64,000 bases of DNA from Corydoras sp. C115 (lineage: Eukaryota; Chordata; Actinopteri; Siluriformes; Callichthyidae): the NCBI GenBank assembly GCA_019802505.1, contig JAFMOC010000021.1:1630001-1694000 (forward strand), given 5' to 3'. Under the pieces are notes generated by a model that saw only the letters and a list, made by a program, of their open reading frames with translations, was not told the DNA's origin and searched no databases. Below are positions 1 to 13,589 of the stretch, one piece after another. Numbering within the stretch: position 1 is the first letter of the stretch; each line of letters begins with the position of its first letter. The translations under genes and the position numbers were made by a program.

Positions 1-332
1 TTCATTCATTCATTATCTCCCGCTTTATCCTCTATTAGGGTCGTGGTGGGGTTCCCCATGCCCAAACATCTCGGGCGCTGGGCCGCCCAGGACAGGACGC
101 CAATCCATCGCTGGGCACACACTCACTCACACAGACATACTCTATATGGGGCAATTTTGAGAATTCAATTGACTTGATCCATGTTTTTGGACTGTGGGAG
201 GAAACCGGAGAACCGGAAGGAAACCCACGCAGACACGGGGAGAACATGGAAACTCCACCCAGATGGGGATTCGAACCGGGAATCCCTAGTGCTGAGAGGA
301 GAACGTGCTAACCACTAAGCCACCGTGCCGCC
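1..332 (-). mobile_element. SINE-A copy, cut by window start
   Basis: Tail (ATTC)n lies at the window edge and the tRNA-like head ends at gtgccgcc near 332. Lies in the plcb1 intron upstream of the first visible exon. Confidence 0.85.
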
Positions 333-549
333 TGGACAAGTAAAGTAAATATTAGGAAACAGAGCAACAGACAATATACAGGGCAATAAACAGAAAACGT
401 TGAAAACAGTGAATGAGAGGGAACACTGCAGGTGGCCCACTAGTGGTGTCAAAGTTGGTCTTTTAAACCTCTCGAAGAGACACATTAATGGGAAGCAATG
501 CTCAAAAATGAAGTTTGAGTAATCAGGCCGTCGTCTTTTGTTTGTGCAG

Positions 550-625
550 CATATTCCGCATGTTCTCAGCTGACAGGAAGCGAGTGGAAACGGCGCTGGA
601 GAGCTGTACTCTTCCATCAGGCAGG
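550..625 (+). CDS. plcb1: plcb1 exon, EF-hand region
   Basis: Acceptor tttgtgcag, donor gtaagc. The first base completes an Asn codon begun in an upstream exon; the frame then reads IFRMFSADRKRVETAL and ends in phase 0. This is the start of the EF-hand segment that links the PH domain to the catalytic core. Confidence 0.9.
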
Positions 626-3600
626 GTAAGCATATGTCTGGCTAATCACTCCAGGTTCCTACTGAGAGCCAACATGAGTGCGCCAGCTAACAGGAAGTGA
701 TTGCATTATTGGGTGTTTATTTCTTTCTTTCATTATTGTGTTTTTCCCCAATGAGAACGTCGCAGCATACCTGCAGGGAGCGCACAAAGCCGGCGTTCGG
801 TGAAAAGCCGAATCTGACTCATCTGAGCTGTGTTCTCAGCATGTCGGTGTGTTTTGTGCGACGTGCTGAGCTTTTTATCTATACACACATAGCAGATTCA
901 GTCCTATTTAATCAGGTTGGCTTGTTTTCTCCTTGAAACAGGTGCCACCATTCAGATCCTCCACAGATGTTTCACAAATGCCATTTTATGGTTCAGTAAT
1001 TCAAGCAGTGGGGATGCTACTTTTGTCTGTTTGCTTAACCGTTTTATGCATGGCTTCAAAGCCGAGTCGGTGCCAAAGACGAAATTTCACCATCAAAAGC
1101 GGAATGTTGAAAGGTCATAGGTAATTAAAGCGAAACGTAATTAATTCTCAGGGCGACTGCCTGTGAGTCACACTGCGCACGTGTCCCTCGATTTTCTTTC
1201 CTCCAGCATGTTGAATTATTTGACTAGCGTTTGGATTTATTGACCTGGGGGCCCGGCTTAAGTCTCGTGAATTTTGGATGTCCGCAGTTTAAGCAATGAA
1301 CAACAATAACGATGAGGCCGACGTGTGTTTGCGTTGGGATGACTTATTTGTTATCGGATTTGTCCAAACGATCTAATTGATTTCGAGTCAAATTAACCGG
1401 ATCGTCCCCAGACGTGAAGAGAATGCAGCAATTAATTTGAAGGGCAGCTTAAAGCTTTTAGTCATTATTAATATCGGATAGCGTGACATTAAAGCAGCAG
1501 CTCATCCTCTATTTTTAGTCTTGCCTCATTGATGTTTTAAATCACGTGCGTGAGTAATTCAACAAATGTGACGGCCGACGGGCCTGTAGGTATTGCTCGG
1601 AGTTAGTCCGCTAGGTAAGGATGAATGCAGAATTCTAATGATCAACGTTTGATTTCCTTTGTGATTTATACAGAATGATTCCATCCCTCTAGAGGATTTT
1701 ACTCCTGATGTTTACAAATCATTCATTGCCCACCTCTGTCCCCGACCCGAAATCAACCAAATCTTTGCAGACCTGTAAGTCACTTATTTTAACTGTATTA
1801 TCATCAATGGTAAAAATAATAAATATAAATATAAATAAATGTATAAATGTATTAGTGTTCAAATATGTATTATAAAGCAATAAGGTGAGCGGGCGTGCAT
1901 TATTGTGCATAAATTTCATCCATCCATCCATTATCTTCCGCTTTATCCTCTATTAGGGTGGCGGGGGACGTTTCGGGCACTGGGCAGATAGACCCAGGAC
2001 AGGGCGCCAACCCATCGCTGGGTATACACTCACTTACGCAGACACACTCTATATGGGGCAATTTGGAAAATTCAATTGACCTTGATCCATGTTTTTGGAC
2101 TGTGGGAGGAAACCGGAGAACCCAGAGGAAACCCACGCGGACACGGGGAGAACATGAAAACTCCACCCAGATCAGGATTCGAACCGGGAATCCCTAGTGC
2201 TGAGAGGCGAACGTGCTAACCACTAAGCCAGCGTGCCGGCCTGCATAAATTACAATGTTATTATATTTTTTGTATTTACAGTTAAAGAGGTGTTGTTAGG
2301 CACGACGCTTAGCGTACAATTCCATTAATTCACAACCTCAACGCATTATTGCTTTTATAAAACAATTAGAATCACACTATATTAAAAAAAACAAGGTTCG
2401 ATTTATAAATGTGTTTAATTAAAATCATCAGAGTGGCACAGGGGCTTAGTGGTTAGCATGTTCTCCTCTCAGCGCTAGGGATTCCCGGTTCAAATCCCAA
2501 TCTGGGTGGAGTTGTTCTCCTCGTCTCCGCGTGGGTTTCCTCCAGATTCTCTGGTTTCCCCCACAGTCCAAAAACATGGATGAAGTCAATTGAATTCTCC
2601 AAATTGCCCCATATAGAGTGTGTTTGTGTGAGTGAGTGTATGCCCAGCGATGGGTTGGCGCCCTGTCCTGGGTGTATCTGCCCAGCGCCCGAGACGTTCT
2701 CCCCTGGATGGGCATGTGGAACCCCCCCCCCCCACGCGACCCTAGAGGATAAAGCGGGTTACTAAAGTGAATGCTGATCGCTTAGTGACAGGTTTTCAAT
2801 TTCTCCAACAATCGAATACTGTCCTCTAGTGGTCAAATTACAGAACACAGTTTGTAAAAAAAAAAAAATATCGGGAAAGAATGTATTGTATATCACTCAT
2901 TGATGCGAATGTTAGGCGCTCAGAGGTGTGTGTTATTGTCATTAATGTCACAGCTGGACAGACGGCTTAGCCAATCAGATTTAAGAACCAGAACTACCCG
3001 TTTTAAAATAATAATAATAATAATAATACATGTGATACTGTATTCATGTAGAGCCTCGTTACAACCAGTTAGGTGATTCTTTTTTAATGTGGGTATGGAA
3101 GCTCAGTGGTTATGGTTTTGGGCTATCAATATGAAGGTCCAGGGTTCTCGGAGGTTAACAATGTGGGTCCTTGAGCAAGACCCTTCTACATTGCTCCAAA
3201 AGGGGGGCTGTATCATTGACACCCATCAAGATGGGATACTTGTTAGTCGTATTAAATAAAAACTGCAAAATGACTAAATATAAATGTAACATTAAATGTA
3301 ATGTTTAATCCCATCACACTGAAATAATAATTAAAAAGTTAACATTGGTTTACAACATAAAATAACAAAAATGCAACAAAATAGGTATTTCCATCAAGTT
3401 GTAGGTTTCCAATTCGATATATATATTTTTTTGTGCATTTCATAGTTCTATATAGTGCATTTAAGTGTATTTCTTCATCTTTTTTTAGTGGAGCCAAGGG
3501 CAAGAACTACCTGAGCATGGAGCAGATGACTGAGTTCATTAACAACAAGCAGCGGGATCCTCGTCTGAATGAAATTCTGTACCCGCCGCTAAAGACAGAG

Positions 3601-3756
3601 CAGACTCAGTTTCTCATGGAGAAATTTGAACCGGGCCAAAATATGATTCAAAAAGGTCAGTGTTTAAATTTTTTTTTTTTTTTTAGCTATCTTGATTTAA
3701 TGTAGTGAGTAATGTAGATTTAATAGAGTGAGTTGCTGTACTGTCATGTTATACAA

Positions 3757-3796
<40 letters not shown>

Positions 3797-6700
3797 TGGG
3801 TTGCAAAAGTATTCATACCCCTTGAACTTTTCCATATTTTGTCACATTACAACCACAAACATAAATATATTTCACTGGAATTTAATGTGAAAGACCAACA
3901 CAAAGTGGTATACAATTGTGAAGTGGAAGGAAAATTATACATGAATCAACATTTTTTTTACAAATAAAAAACTGAAAAGTGCGACGTGCAAAAGTATTCA
4001 GCCCCCCTGAGTCAATACTTTGTGGAGCCACCTTTTGCTGCAATTACAGCTGCAAGTCTTTTAGGGTATGTCTCCACCAGCTTTGCACATCTAGTGACTG
4101 AAATTCTTGCCCATTCCTCCTTGCAAAACAGCTCAAGCTCAGTCAGATTGGATGGAGAGCGTTTGTGAACAGCAGTTTTGAGATCTTGCCACAAATTCTC
4201 AATTGGGTTTAGGTCTGGACTTTGACTGGGCCATTCTAACACATGAATATTCTTTTTTTTAAACCACTCCATTGTAGCTCTGGCTTTATGTTTAGGGTCG
4301 TTGTCCTGCTGGAAGGTGAACCTCCGCCCCAGTCTCAAATCTTTTGCTGACTCCAACAGGTTTTCTTCCAAGATTGCCCTGTATTTGGCTCCATCCATCT
4401 TCCCATCAACTTTGACCAACTTCCCGGTCCCTGCTGAAGAGAAGCACCCCCAGAGCATGATGCTGCCACCACCATATTTGACAGTGGGGATGGTGTTTTC
4501 AGAGTGATGTGCAGTGTTATTTCTCCGCCACACATAGCGTTTTGCATTGTGGCCAAAAAGTTCAATTTTGGTCTCGTCTGACCAAAGCACCTTCTTCCAC
4601 ATGTTTGCTGTGTCCTCAACATGGCTTCTGGCAAACTGCAAACGGGACTTCTTATGGTTTTCTTTTAACAATGGCTTTCTCCTTGCCACTCTTCCATAAA
4701 GACCACATTTGTGTAGTGCACGACTAATTGTTGTCCTGTGGACAGTTTCCCCCACCTGAGCTGTGGCTCTCTGCATTTCATCCAGAGTCACCATGGGCCT
4801 CTTGGCTGCCTCTCTGATCAGTGATCTCCTTGTTCGGCCTGTAAGTTTAGGTGGACGGCCTTGTCTTGGCAGGTTTACTGTGGTGCCATACTCTTTCCAT
4901 TTCCGGATGATGGATTGAACAGTGCTCCGTGAGATGTTCAAAGCTTTGGAAATCTTTTTATAACCTAAGCCTGCTTTAAACTTCTCCAAAACCATATTCC
5001 TAACCTGTCTGGTGTGTTCTTTGGACTTCATGATGCTGTTTGCTCCCCAATATTCTCTTAACCAACATCTGAGGCCGTCACGGAGCAGCTGTATTTGTAC
5101 TGAGATTAGATTACACACAGGAGGACCCTTTTGAGTCATTAGCACTCATCAGGCAACTTCTGAATGCAATTGGTTGCACTCAGGGAAAAGGGGTATGAAT
5201 ACTTTTGCAACCCACTGTATATATATATATATATATAAAATATATATATATATATACAGTGGGTTGCAAAAGTATTCATACCCCTTGAACTTTTCCATAT
5301 TTTGTCACATTACAACCACAAACATAAATATATTTCACTGGAATTTAATGTGAAAGACCAACACAAAGTGGTATACAATTGTGAAGTGGAAGGAAAATTA
5401 TACATGAATCAACATTTTTTTTACAAATAAAAAACTGAAAAGTGCGATGTGCAAAAGTATTCAGCCCCCTTTTCCCTGAGTGCAACCAATTGCATTCAGA
5501 AGTTGCCTGATGAGTGCTAATGACTCAAAAGGGTCCTCCTGTGTGTAATCTAATCTCAGTACAAATACAGCTGCTCCGTGACGGCCTCAGATGTTGGTTA
5601 AGAGAATATTGGGGAGCAAACAGCATCATGAAGTCCAAAGAACACACCAGACAGGTTAGGAATATGGTTTTGGAGAAGTTTAAAGCAGGCTTAGGTTATA
5701 AAAAGATTTCCAAAGCTTTGAACATCTCACGGAGCACTGTTCAATCCATCATCCGGAAATGGAAAGAGTATGGCACCACAGTAAACCTGCCAAGACAAGG
5801 CCGTCCACCTAAACTTACAGGCCGACAAAGGAGATCACTGATCAGAGAGGCAGCCAAGAGGCCCATGGTGACTCTGGATGAAATGCAGAGAGCCACAGCT
5901 CAGGTGGGGGAAACTGTCCACAGGACAACAATTAGTCGTGCACTACACAAATGTGGTCTTTATGGAAGAGTGGCAAGGAGAAAGCCATTGTTAAAAGAAA
6001 ACCATAAGAAGTCCCGTTTGCAGTTTGCCAGAAGCCATGTTGAGGACACAGCAAACATGTGGAAGAAGGTGCTTTGGTCAGACGAGACCAAAATTGAACT
6101 TTTTGGCCACAATGCAAAACGCTATGTGTGGCGGAGAAATAACACTGCACATCACTCTGAAAACACCATCCCCACTGTCAAATATGGTGGTGGCAGCATC
6201 ATGCTCTGGGGGTGCTTCTCTTCAGCAGGGACCGGGAAGTTGGTCAAAGTTGATGGGAAGATGGATGGAGCCAAATACAGGGCAATCTTGGAAGAAAACC
6301 TGTTGGAGTCAGCAAAAGATTTGAGACTGGGGCGGAGGTTCACCTTCCAGCAGGACAACGACCCTAAACATAAAGCCAGAGCTACAATGGAGTGGTTTAA
6401 AAAAAAGAATATTCATGTGTTAGAATGGCCCAGTCAAAGTCCAGACCTAAACCCAATTGAGAATTTGTGGCAAGATCTCAAAACTGCTGTTCACAAACGC
6501 TCTCCATCCAATCTGACTGAGCTTGAGCTATTTTGCAAGGAGGAATGGGCAAGAATTTCAGTCACTAGATGTGCAAAGCTGGTGGAGACATACCCTAAAA
6601 GACTTGCAGCTGTAATTGCAGCAAAAGGTGGCTCCACAAAGTATTGACTCAGGGGGGCTGAATACTTTTGCACATCGCACTTTTCAGTTTTTTATTTGTA

Positions 6701-7249
6701 AAAAAAAATGTTGATTCATTTTTAATTTTCCTTCCACTTCACAATTGTATACCACTTTGTGTTGGTCTTTCACATTAAATTCCAGTGAAATATTTTTATG
6801 TTTGTGGTTGTAATGTGACAAAATATGGAAAAGTTCAAGGGGTATGAATACTTTTGCAACCCACTGTATATATATAGGGCGGCACGTTGGCTTAGTGGTT
6901 AGCACGTTCGTCTCTCAGCACTAGGGATTCCTGGTTCGAATCCCCAACTGGGTGGAGTTTCCATGTTCTCCCGTGTCCGCGTGGGTTTCCTCCGGGTTCT
7001 CCGTTTTTTTTCCCGCAGTTCAAAAACCTGGATCAAGCCAATTAAGTTCTCCAAATTACGCAAAATGGAGTGTGTCTGTGTGAGTGAGTGTGTGCCCAGC
7101 GATGGATTGGCGCCCTGTCCTGGGTCTATCTGCCCAGCGCCCGAAACGTTCTCCCCTGGATGAGCATGGGGAACCCCACCGTGACCCTAATAGAGGATAA
7201 AGCGGAAGATAATGGATGAATGAATGAATGAATGAATATATATGTAATA

Positions 7250-7337
<88 letters not shown>

Positions 7338-10300
7338 GCTTGTGCTTGTGCTTGAACTGTTCTCAAGGGTTTAAACAAAAAGCCATTTTGTTCTTTTAAA
7401 ACATTCTTTTGGTTAGATATGGGGCAGTTCATCCAATTGCTTTACACTACCCCCTTGTCTGCTGGCTTTACAACGGGCTTATGATGATGTTTCCTGGTGT
7501 AAATGTTAATTTACTTGTATTTGATAGCTTCTTAGTGGGGTTTTTTTGGGAACCAACTTCCACATCACCTAAATAGAGATTTCCAATGCACATAATAGTG
7601 CTACCACTCACAGCCACCAATCACTCGTGTTGCTGCTCGCTCCATGTAGCGGTCATAAGACATAAGCCACAAAATGGGTAGTTTCGGTTCAATTGAATTC
7701 TCCAAATTGCCCCATATAGAGTGTGTCTGTGTGAGTGAGTGTGTGTCCAGCGATATATTGGTGCCCTGTCCTGGGTGTATCTGCCCAGCACCCAAAACGT
7801 TCTCCCCTGGATGGGCATGGGAAACCCCTAGTAGAGGATAAAGCGGTAGATAATGGATGGATGGGTAGTTTTGGTCCTGAATGGGTAGTTAAACCTGAGC
7901 CATATGTCCAGTCGTGACATTATTGACAATAATGTACTGTGTGAGTGATTGTACCCAGCGATAGATTAGCGCCCTGTCCTGGGTGTATCTGCCCAGCGCC
8001 TGAAACGTTCTCCCCTGGATGAGCATGGGGAACCCCCCCACTTCCCTGCAACCCTTTCCATCTCCCGCTTCATCCTCTATTAGGGACGCGGTGGGGTTCC
8101 CCATGCCCATCCAGGGGAGAACGTCTCGGGCGCTGGGCAGATAGACCCAGAACAGGGCGCCAATCCATCGCTGGGCACACACTCACTCACACAGACACAC
8201 TCTATATGGGGCAATTTGGAGAATTGACTTGATCCATGTTTTTGGACTGTGGGAGGAAACCGGAGAACCCGGAGGAAACCCACGCAGACATGGGGAGAAC
8301 ATGGAAACTCCACCCAGATGGGGATTCGAACCGGGAATCCCTAGTGCTGAGAGGCGAACGTGCTAACCACTAAGCCACCGTGCCGCCCCCTGCAACCCTA
8401 ATAGAGGATAAAGTGGAAGACAATGAATGAATGAATAAAACCTATCTATCAAAAGTACTAACTAAAAGTTAATGCACAGCTGTATGTATGTATGTATGTA
8501 ATGCACTGCTAAATTTCTTAGGCAGTACGGTTACCCTTTAGTATGTAGTGCGGTTTAATTTCAGCATTTCATGGAATTTGTTAGAAGTAATGGAAAACAG
8601 TCTCCTGGCTATTATATTGATATTTATATACAATTTATTTGCAGTTCACTGAAGCCTATATGTAGCACGTAAACCAGTCTATCTAACCTTTTCTCCTCCC
8701 CAAATGGAAACTGGCATTGTGAACTTTCTCTACAAGCCTTTCTGCTTTTTTTTTGGACACTTTAATACAGCTAATCAAATTCATAAGAACATGGCTCTGC
8801 ACTTTTAATTCCCATTAGAGCAATAGTACTTCATTTCTTATTTCTCGAAGGTAATTCGGCTTATACGACGTTGAATTGCAAATCTTTGAGCATTCTGTCA
8901 TGTTTGTTCCTGTCTTCTGAACAAAATAATATTTTCCCCACCTGTCCCTTTGTTTCATTACCATAGCAACAGTAAGTCCTGCGACGCGCTCCAGTGTGCC
9001 TTCAGACATGCGGCTGTGCCAGTTTATTTATGGAAGCCTGAACACAGCCAGGGGATCCGATCACTGGAATGAGTGGATGAGAGAGGCAGTTAGCTTGTGA
9101 CAGCTGATTGATTAGACACATTTAGCCTAGAGAGACTAGAGATGGGGATGGATGAGGGTGATCATCGAGCTCTTTAGCTTACAGTAATGTTGTGGCACCT
9201 TGCTGTCATACAGATTATGGACTGTTCTCTCAGCCTACGCTCAGAGCTCAGTAAAGGAAATGGTTATGGGGTATACAAGCGTCTCATACAAGATGTCTCT
9301 GGACACATGAAGCTTCCACCCTCCGGTGTTTTTGGTTTAGCAATATACAGAGATATCCTCTTGTTTCCTTCTTTTAACATTCGCCTACTTAATATAATGC
9401 TATCAACTGGGCGAGACACTTGCTGGCTTTTAGGTAGGCACAGTAATTGTAGCTTCTAAATCAGTTTGTCTGCTTTTCTCCCAGGAAACATGGTGCTTTA
9501 ATCCCATGATGTGGAAGTCAAAGCTATTTGCCTCATAGTGACAGTGGTAGTTCCACTGTGATCATGCTAAAACCGCTAATGCTATGCAAAGCCTCTCTAT
9601 CTTTAAAAAGGGCAGCGGTTAATTACCTTTGGAGCTTTGAGCAGAATGGCTTTAATTAATGTAAACTACTGCTGAGGATTTGTCACCGGGGACACCCGTC
9701 CTGAAGTGTGTTCCCTACAAGAACACTCACTGTTTGGGGAATGTGGGGCTCACAGCCTGTGTTTAATTCGATGGCTGTTTGCAATTCCAACACTAATTTC
9801 GATGATGAGACAGGTTGTTACTTTGGGTGCAAAAGCAGTGTGAGACCTTGGCTTCGTGTTTCCAGCAATGTTGCTGCGACGTTGTAGCCAGCATGTCATA
9901 TCGGGCAGGTTTGAAGTTCATTCATTCATTTATTCATTATCTTCCGCTTTATCCTCTATTAGGGTCGCGGGGGGGTTCCCCATGCCCATCCAGGGGAGAA
10001 TGTTTCGGGCGCTAGGCAGATACACCCAGGACAGGGCGCCAATCTATCTCTGGGTACACACTCACTCACACAAACACACTCTATATGGGGCAATTTGGAG
10101 AACTCAATTGACTCGATCCATGTTTTTGGACTGTGGGAGGAAACCGGAGAACCCGGAGGAAACCCACGTAGACACGGGGAGAACATGGAAACTCCACTCA
10201 GATGGGGATTCGAACCGGGAATCCCTAGCGCTGAGAGGCGAATGTGCTAACCACTAAGCCAGCGTGCCGCCCAGGTTTGAAGTTCTGCTTTTAAACTGAA

Positions 10301-13300
10301 AAGATTTGAGGGGAAATCGATATGTAGTGATTGTGACCGAGCTGATGAAATGAAACATTGCGTTAGGGACAGGTACATCAACAGTGCCTTCATTTAGCTT
10401 CAATAATGGCTGCAGATTTGAACAGAATTCTAATGGGAATAAGAAGGATGAAAAAATCAGAATGGAGGCTAACAATCCTTCATCCATACTGTGAAACAGT
10501 TCTGAGTCACCAGTCTACCTCTGTAGGATATATATAAACCCAGTAGCAGTCAAAAGTTTGGAAACACCGACTTCTTGCGCCATTGTCTAGTTTCTCTACT
10601 TACCTTATAGATCCATCCATCCATTGTCTTCCGCTTTATCCTCTACTAGGGTCGCGTGGGGGAGGGGGTTCCCCATCCAGGGGAGGACGTTTTGGGCACT
10701 GGGCAGATACACCCAGGACAGGGTGCCAATCGATCGCTGGGCACACTCTCTCAAACACACTCTATATGGGGTCATTTGGAGAATTCAGTTGACCCTGATC
10801 CATGTTTTTGGACTGTGGAAGGAAACCGGAGAACACGGGGAGAACATGGAAATTCATGGAAAGGATTGGGATTTGAACCGGGAATCCCTAGAGCTGAGAG
10901 GAGAACGTGCTAACCACTAAGCCACCGTGCCGCCCTACTTTATAGATCAGGGGTGTCAAACTCAAAGCACACTTTAGGTTGCGGGTCGAACAGAATAAAC
11001 ATTTATTGAACACACTGAAAGGAAATGTTTTCTGAACATGAAAAGGAATAAAACAGCCAGGAATTTTATTCCACAATAAATAAACTTCAAATATTCTGTT
11101 GTCAAAAGCTCTGAACACACTGCAAAAAACATATTCAATAAAAATGATGCTTTTCCACAAAGATTAAAATAACAAATCAAAACATTCAGTTTTCTTTGCT
11201 CTCAAGCCATTTTAGAAAAATAAAATTAAACTTAAAATATCATTAAATATTTCTGTCTCCATAAAAATGTTCCTGTCAAAATCATACAAGCTCAAAATAT
11301 GAACATGGTCCAAAAAAACATATTGCTGGTCCATTAATAACAATAATAATAGATCATCAATGTAAAATGATCTCGCGGGTTGAAAAGAATTGTATCGAGG
11401 GCCGGATTTGGCCTGCGGGCCTTGAGTTTGACACCTATGATATAGATGGATTTTGTAGTTTTTCAGACTGTAATACATATGTTTTCTTTATTTTTTGTTG
11501 CTCTCCTGTTGGTTCTCTGAGGGAGCGTCTTAATAAGAGTTTGAATAAATAGGAGTGTGCATTCGAGAGAAGGGAAATAAAGGTTTACAAAGAAGGACAT
11601 GTGATCCACTGTGGCGACCCCTTCTGGCAACAGCCAAAAGAAGATGAAGTAGATTTGCAGTGGCATCTTTTCAACAACATATTACATTCATTCATTCATT
11701 CATTATCTTCCGCTTCATCCTCTATTAGGGTCGCGGGGGGGTTCCCCATGCCCATCCAGGGGAGAACGTCTCAGGCACTGGGCGGATATATCGCTGGGCA
11801 CACACTCACACAGACATACTCTATATGGGGTAATTTGAAGGACTCAATTGTCTTGATCCATGTTTTTGGACTGTGGGAAGAAACCGGAGAACCCGGAGGA
11901 AACCCACGCAGACACGGGGAGAACATGGAAACTCCACCCAGATGGGGATTCGAACCGGGAATTCCTAGTGCTGAGAGGCAAATGTGCTAACCACTAAGCC
12001 ACCGTGCCGCCCTGAACATGTTACAAAATCTTAAAAAGTACTTGTTTGTTTATGAATGTTATTGGTGACAGGAGAATTGAACCACATTGTTGAGGTGTTT
12101 AACATCACATAACAAATACTTTATATGAATGTTCTGCACTGTTGATGATGCACGGCCGCTCAAGGAGGTTGGGTCCCCCACTGAGCCCTGGTCCTCCCAA
12201 GGTTTCTGCCTTAAAAAACAACATAATGAAGTTCTTTCTTGCCAGTGTTACTTCAGCTTGCTCTTTGGGGTCAGGCTCGGAATATTGTAAGGTATTGTAT
12301 TGCTTTGTGACAATGTACTAATGTAAAAAAGCTATATAAATAAATTAACTTTATCTTTGAAAATTCTCTAAGCCACTTTGTCATAAATGTACCTGATAAA
12401 TTCTGGCAGTGTTTACTTAAAATGTGCCCCATGGGGTTCCTTCGAATTGGTCAGGTTGAAGTACTTATGTCATATGGCACGTTTTACTTTCAAGTACCAC
12501 AGCCTGACCAATCCGAAGGCTCGCCAAAGGTTCCTTCGTATTGGTCAGGTGGTGGATGACCAGTGTATCATATGACGCACATTTTAAGCAAACACTGCCA
12601 TAATTTTAAAGGTCCAAACAGCCAGGAAGTCCAGTACCCTAAAATAAATACTGCATATTAAACATGCTGTACTGTGTTACAGGGCAGATTTCGTTGGAGG
12701 GCTTGTCAAGGTTTCTGATTAGTGATGACAATGGTGTAATCCCAGCTGAGAAACTGGACCAGAGTGAGGACATGACCTTCCCACTTTCTCACTATTTCAT
12801 CAATTCTTCCCACAACACCTATCTCTCAGGTATCTCCAAACATCTTGCAAAGTGTTCTTCTATAACTCCCTCCACTTTGGGATCAAGTCTCTAACCTTTT
12901 TACTTCGTTCATAGTCAACAAAACTATAAACCAACCTTTAAGCCTGCAGATTTTCAATGACAGACCTTTAAGAAAAGATCCAGGGTGATGTTAGTCCTTG
13001 TCATGGTGCCTGTATCTTCTATTTACACACCTGTGTAAACACTCACTTATCATCAAGAGGATCTCCAAGCATGGAAAGGTTTCTCAGTCTGTTTCCATGG
13101 AGCTTTAGATTATTAATGCAGTCCTGAAGATGAGCTCTATCAGATTCTTAGAACCTTTTTTGATATAACAGATTAGATTAGATTGTTGGCTAAACAGAAG
13201 AGTTCAAATTCAAGCAGCAATCTTTGACTCCATGATGTATTTGTGAATATGAATATTTGAATTTCTCCTACTGTGGGACCAATAAAGGATTATCTTATCT

Positions 13301-13524
13301 TATTGCATTTAGGCAACTTGAAACAGCATTCTACAGCGACTACAGTCGCTTCTTACACACTCATTTAATTAGAATTAGGCGTTGTTAGACCTGGGCTTTT
13401 GGGACTATAGCCCCGGAAGTTTTGTCAGTAGCCCCGGATCAAATGAGGGCAGCGTTCTCTGCAGCCGCTCCTCCAGCAGCGGGACCGAACAATGGAGTCA
13501 CCGTCAGCTGTTTGTGCTTCTAAG

Positions 13525-13589
<65 letters not shown>

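Larger units (their letters stand above)
10546..11560 (+). mobile_element. Tc1-like MITE, split by a SINE-A and an hAT-like element
   Basis: Starts near cagtcaaaagtttggaaac and resumes at tatagatggattttgtag (from about 11441) and tcctgttggttctctgaggg (11505-11524). The same order occurs uninterrupted at 55934-56637. Confidence 0.7.

Noticed and set aside
4301..4727. Open frames opposite and within the Tc1 transposases (mirrored at 5932-6358)
   Set aside because: Shadows of the transposase reading frame in other phases.
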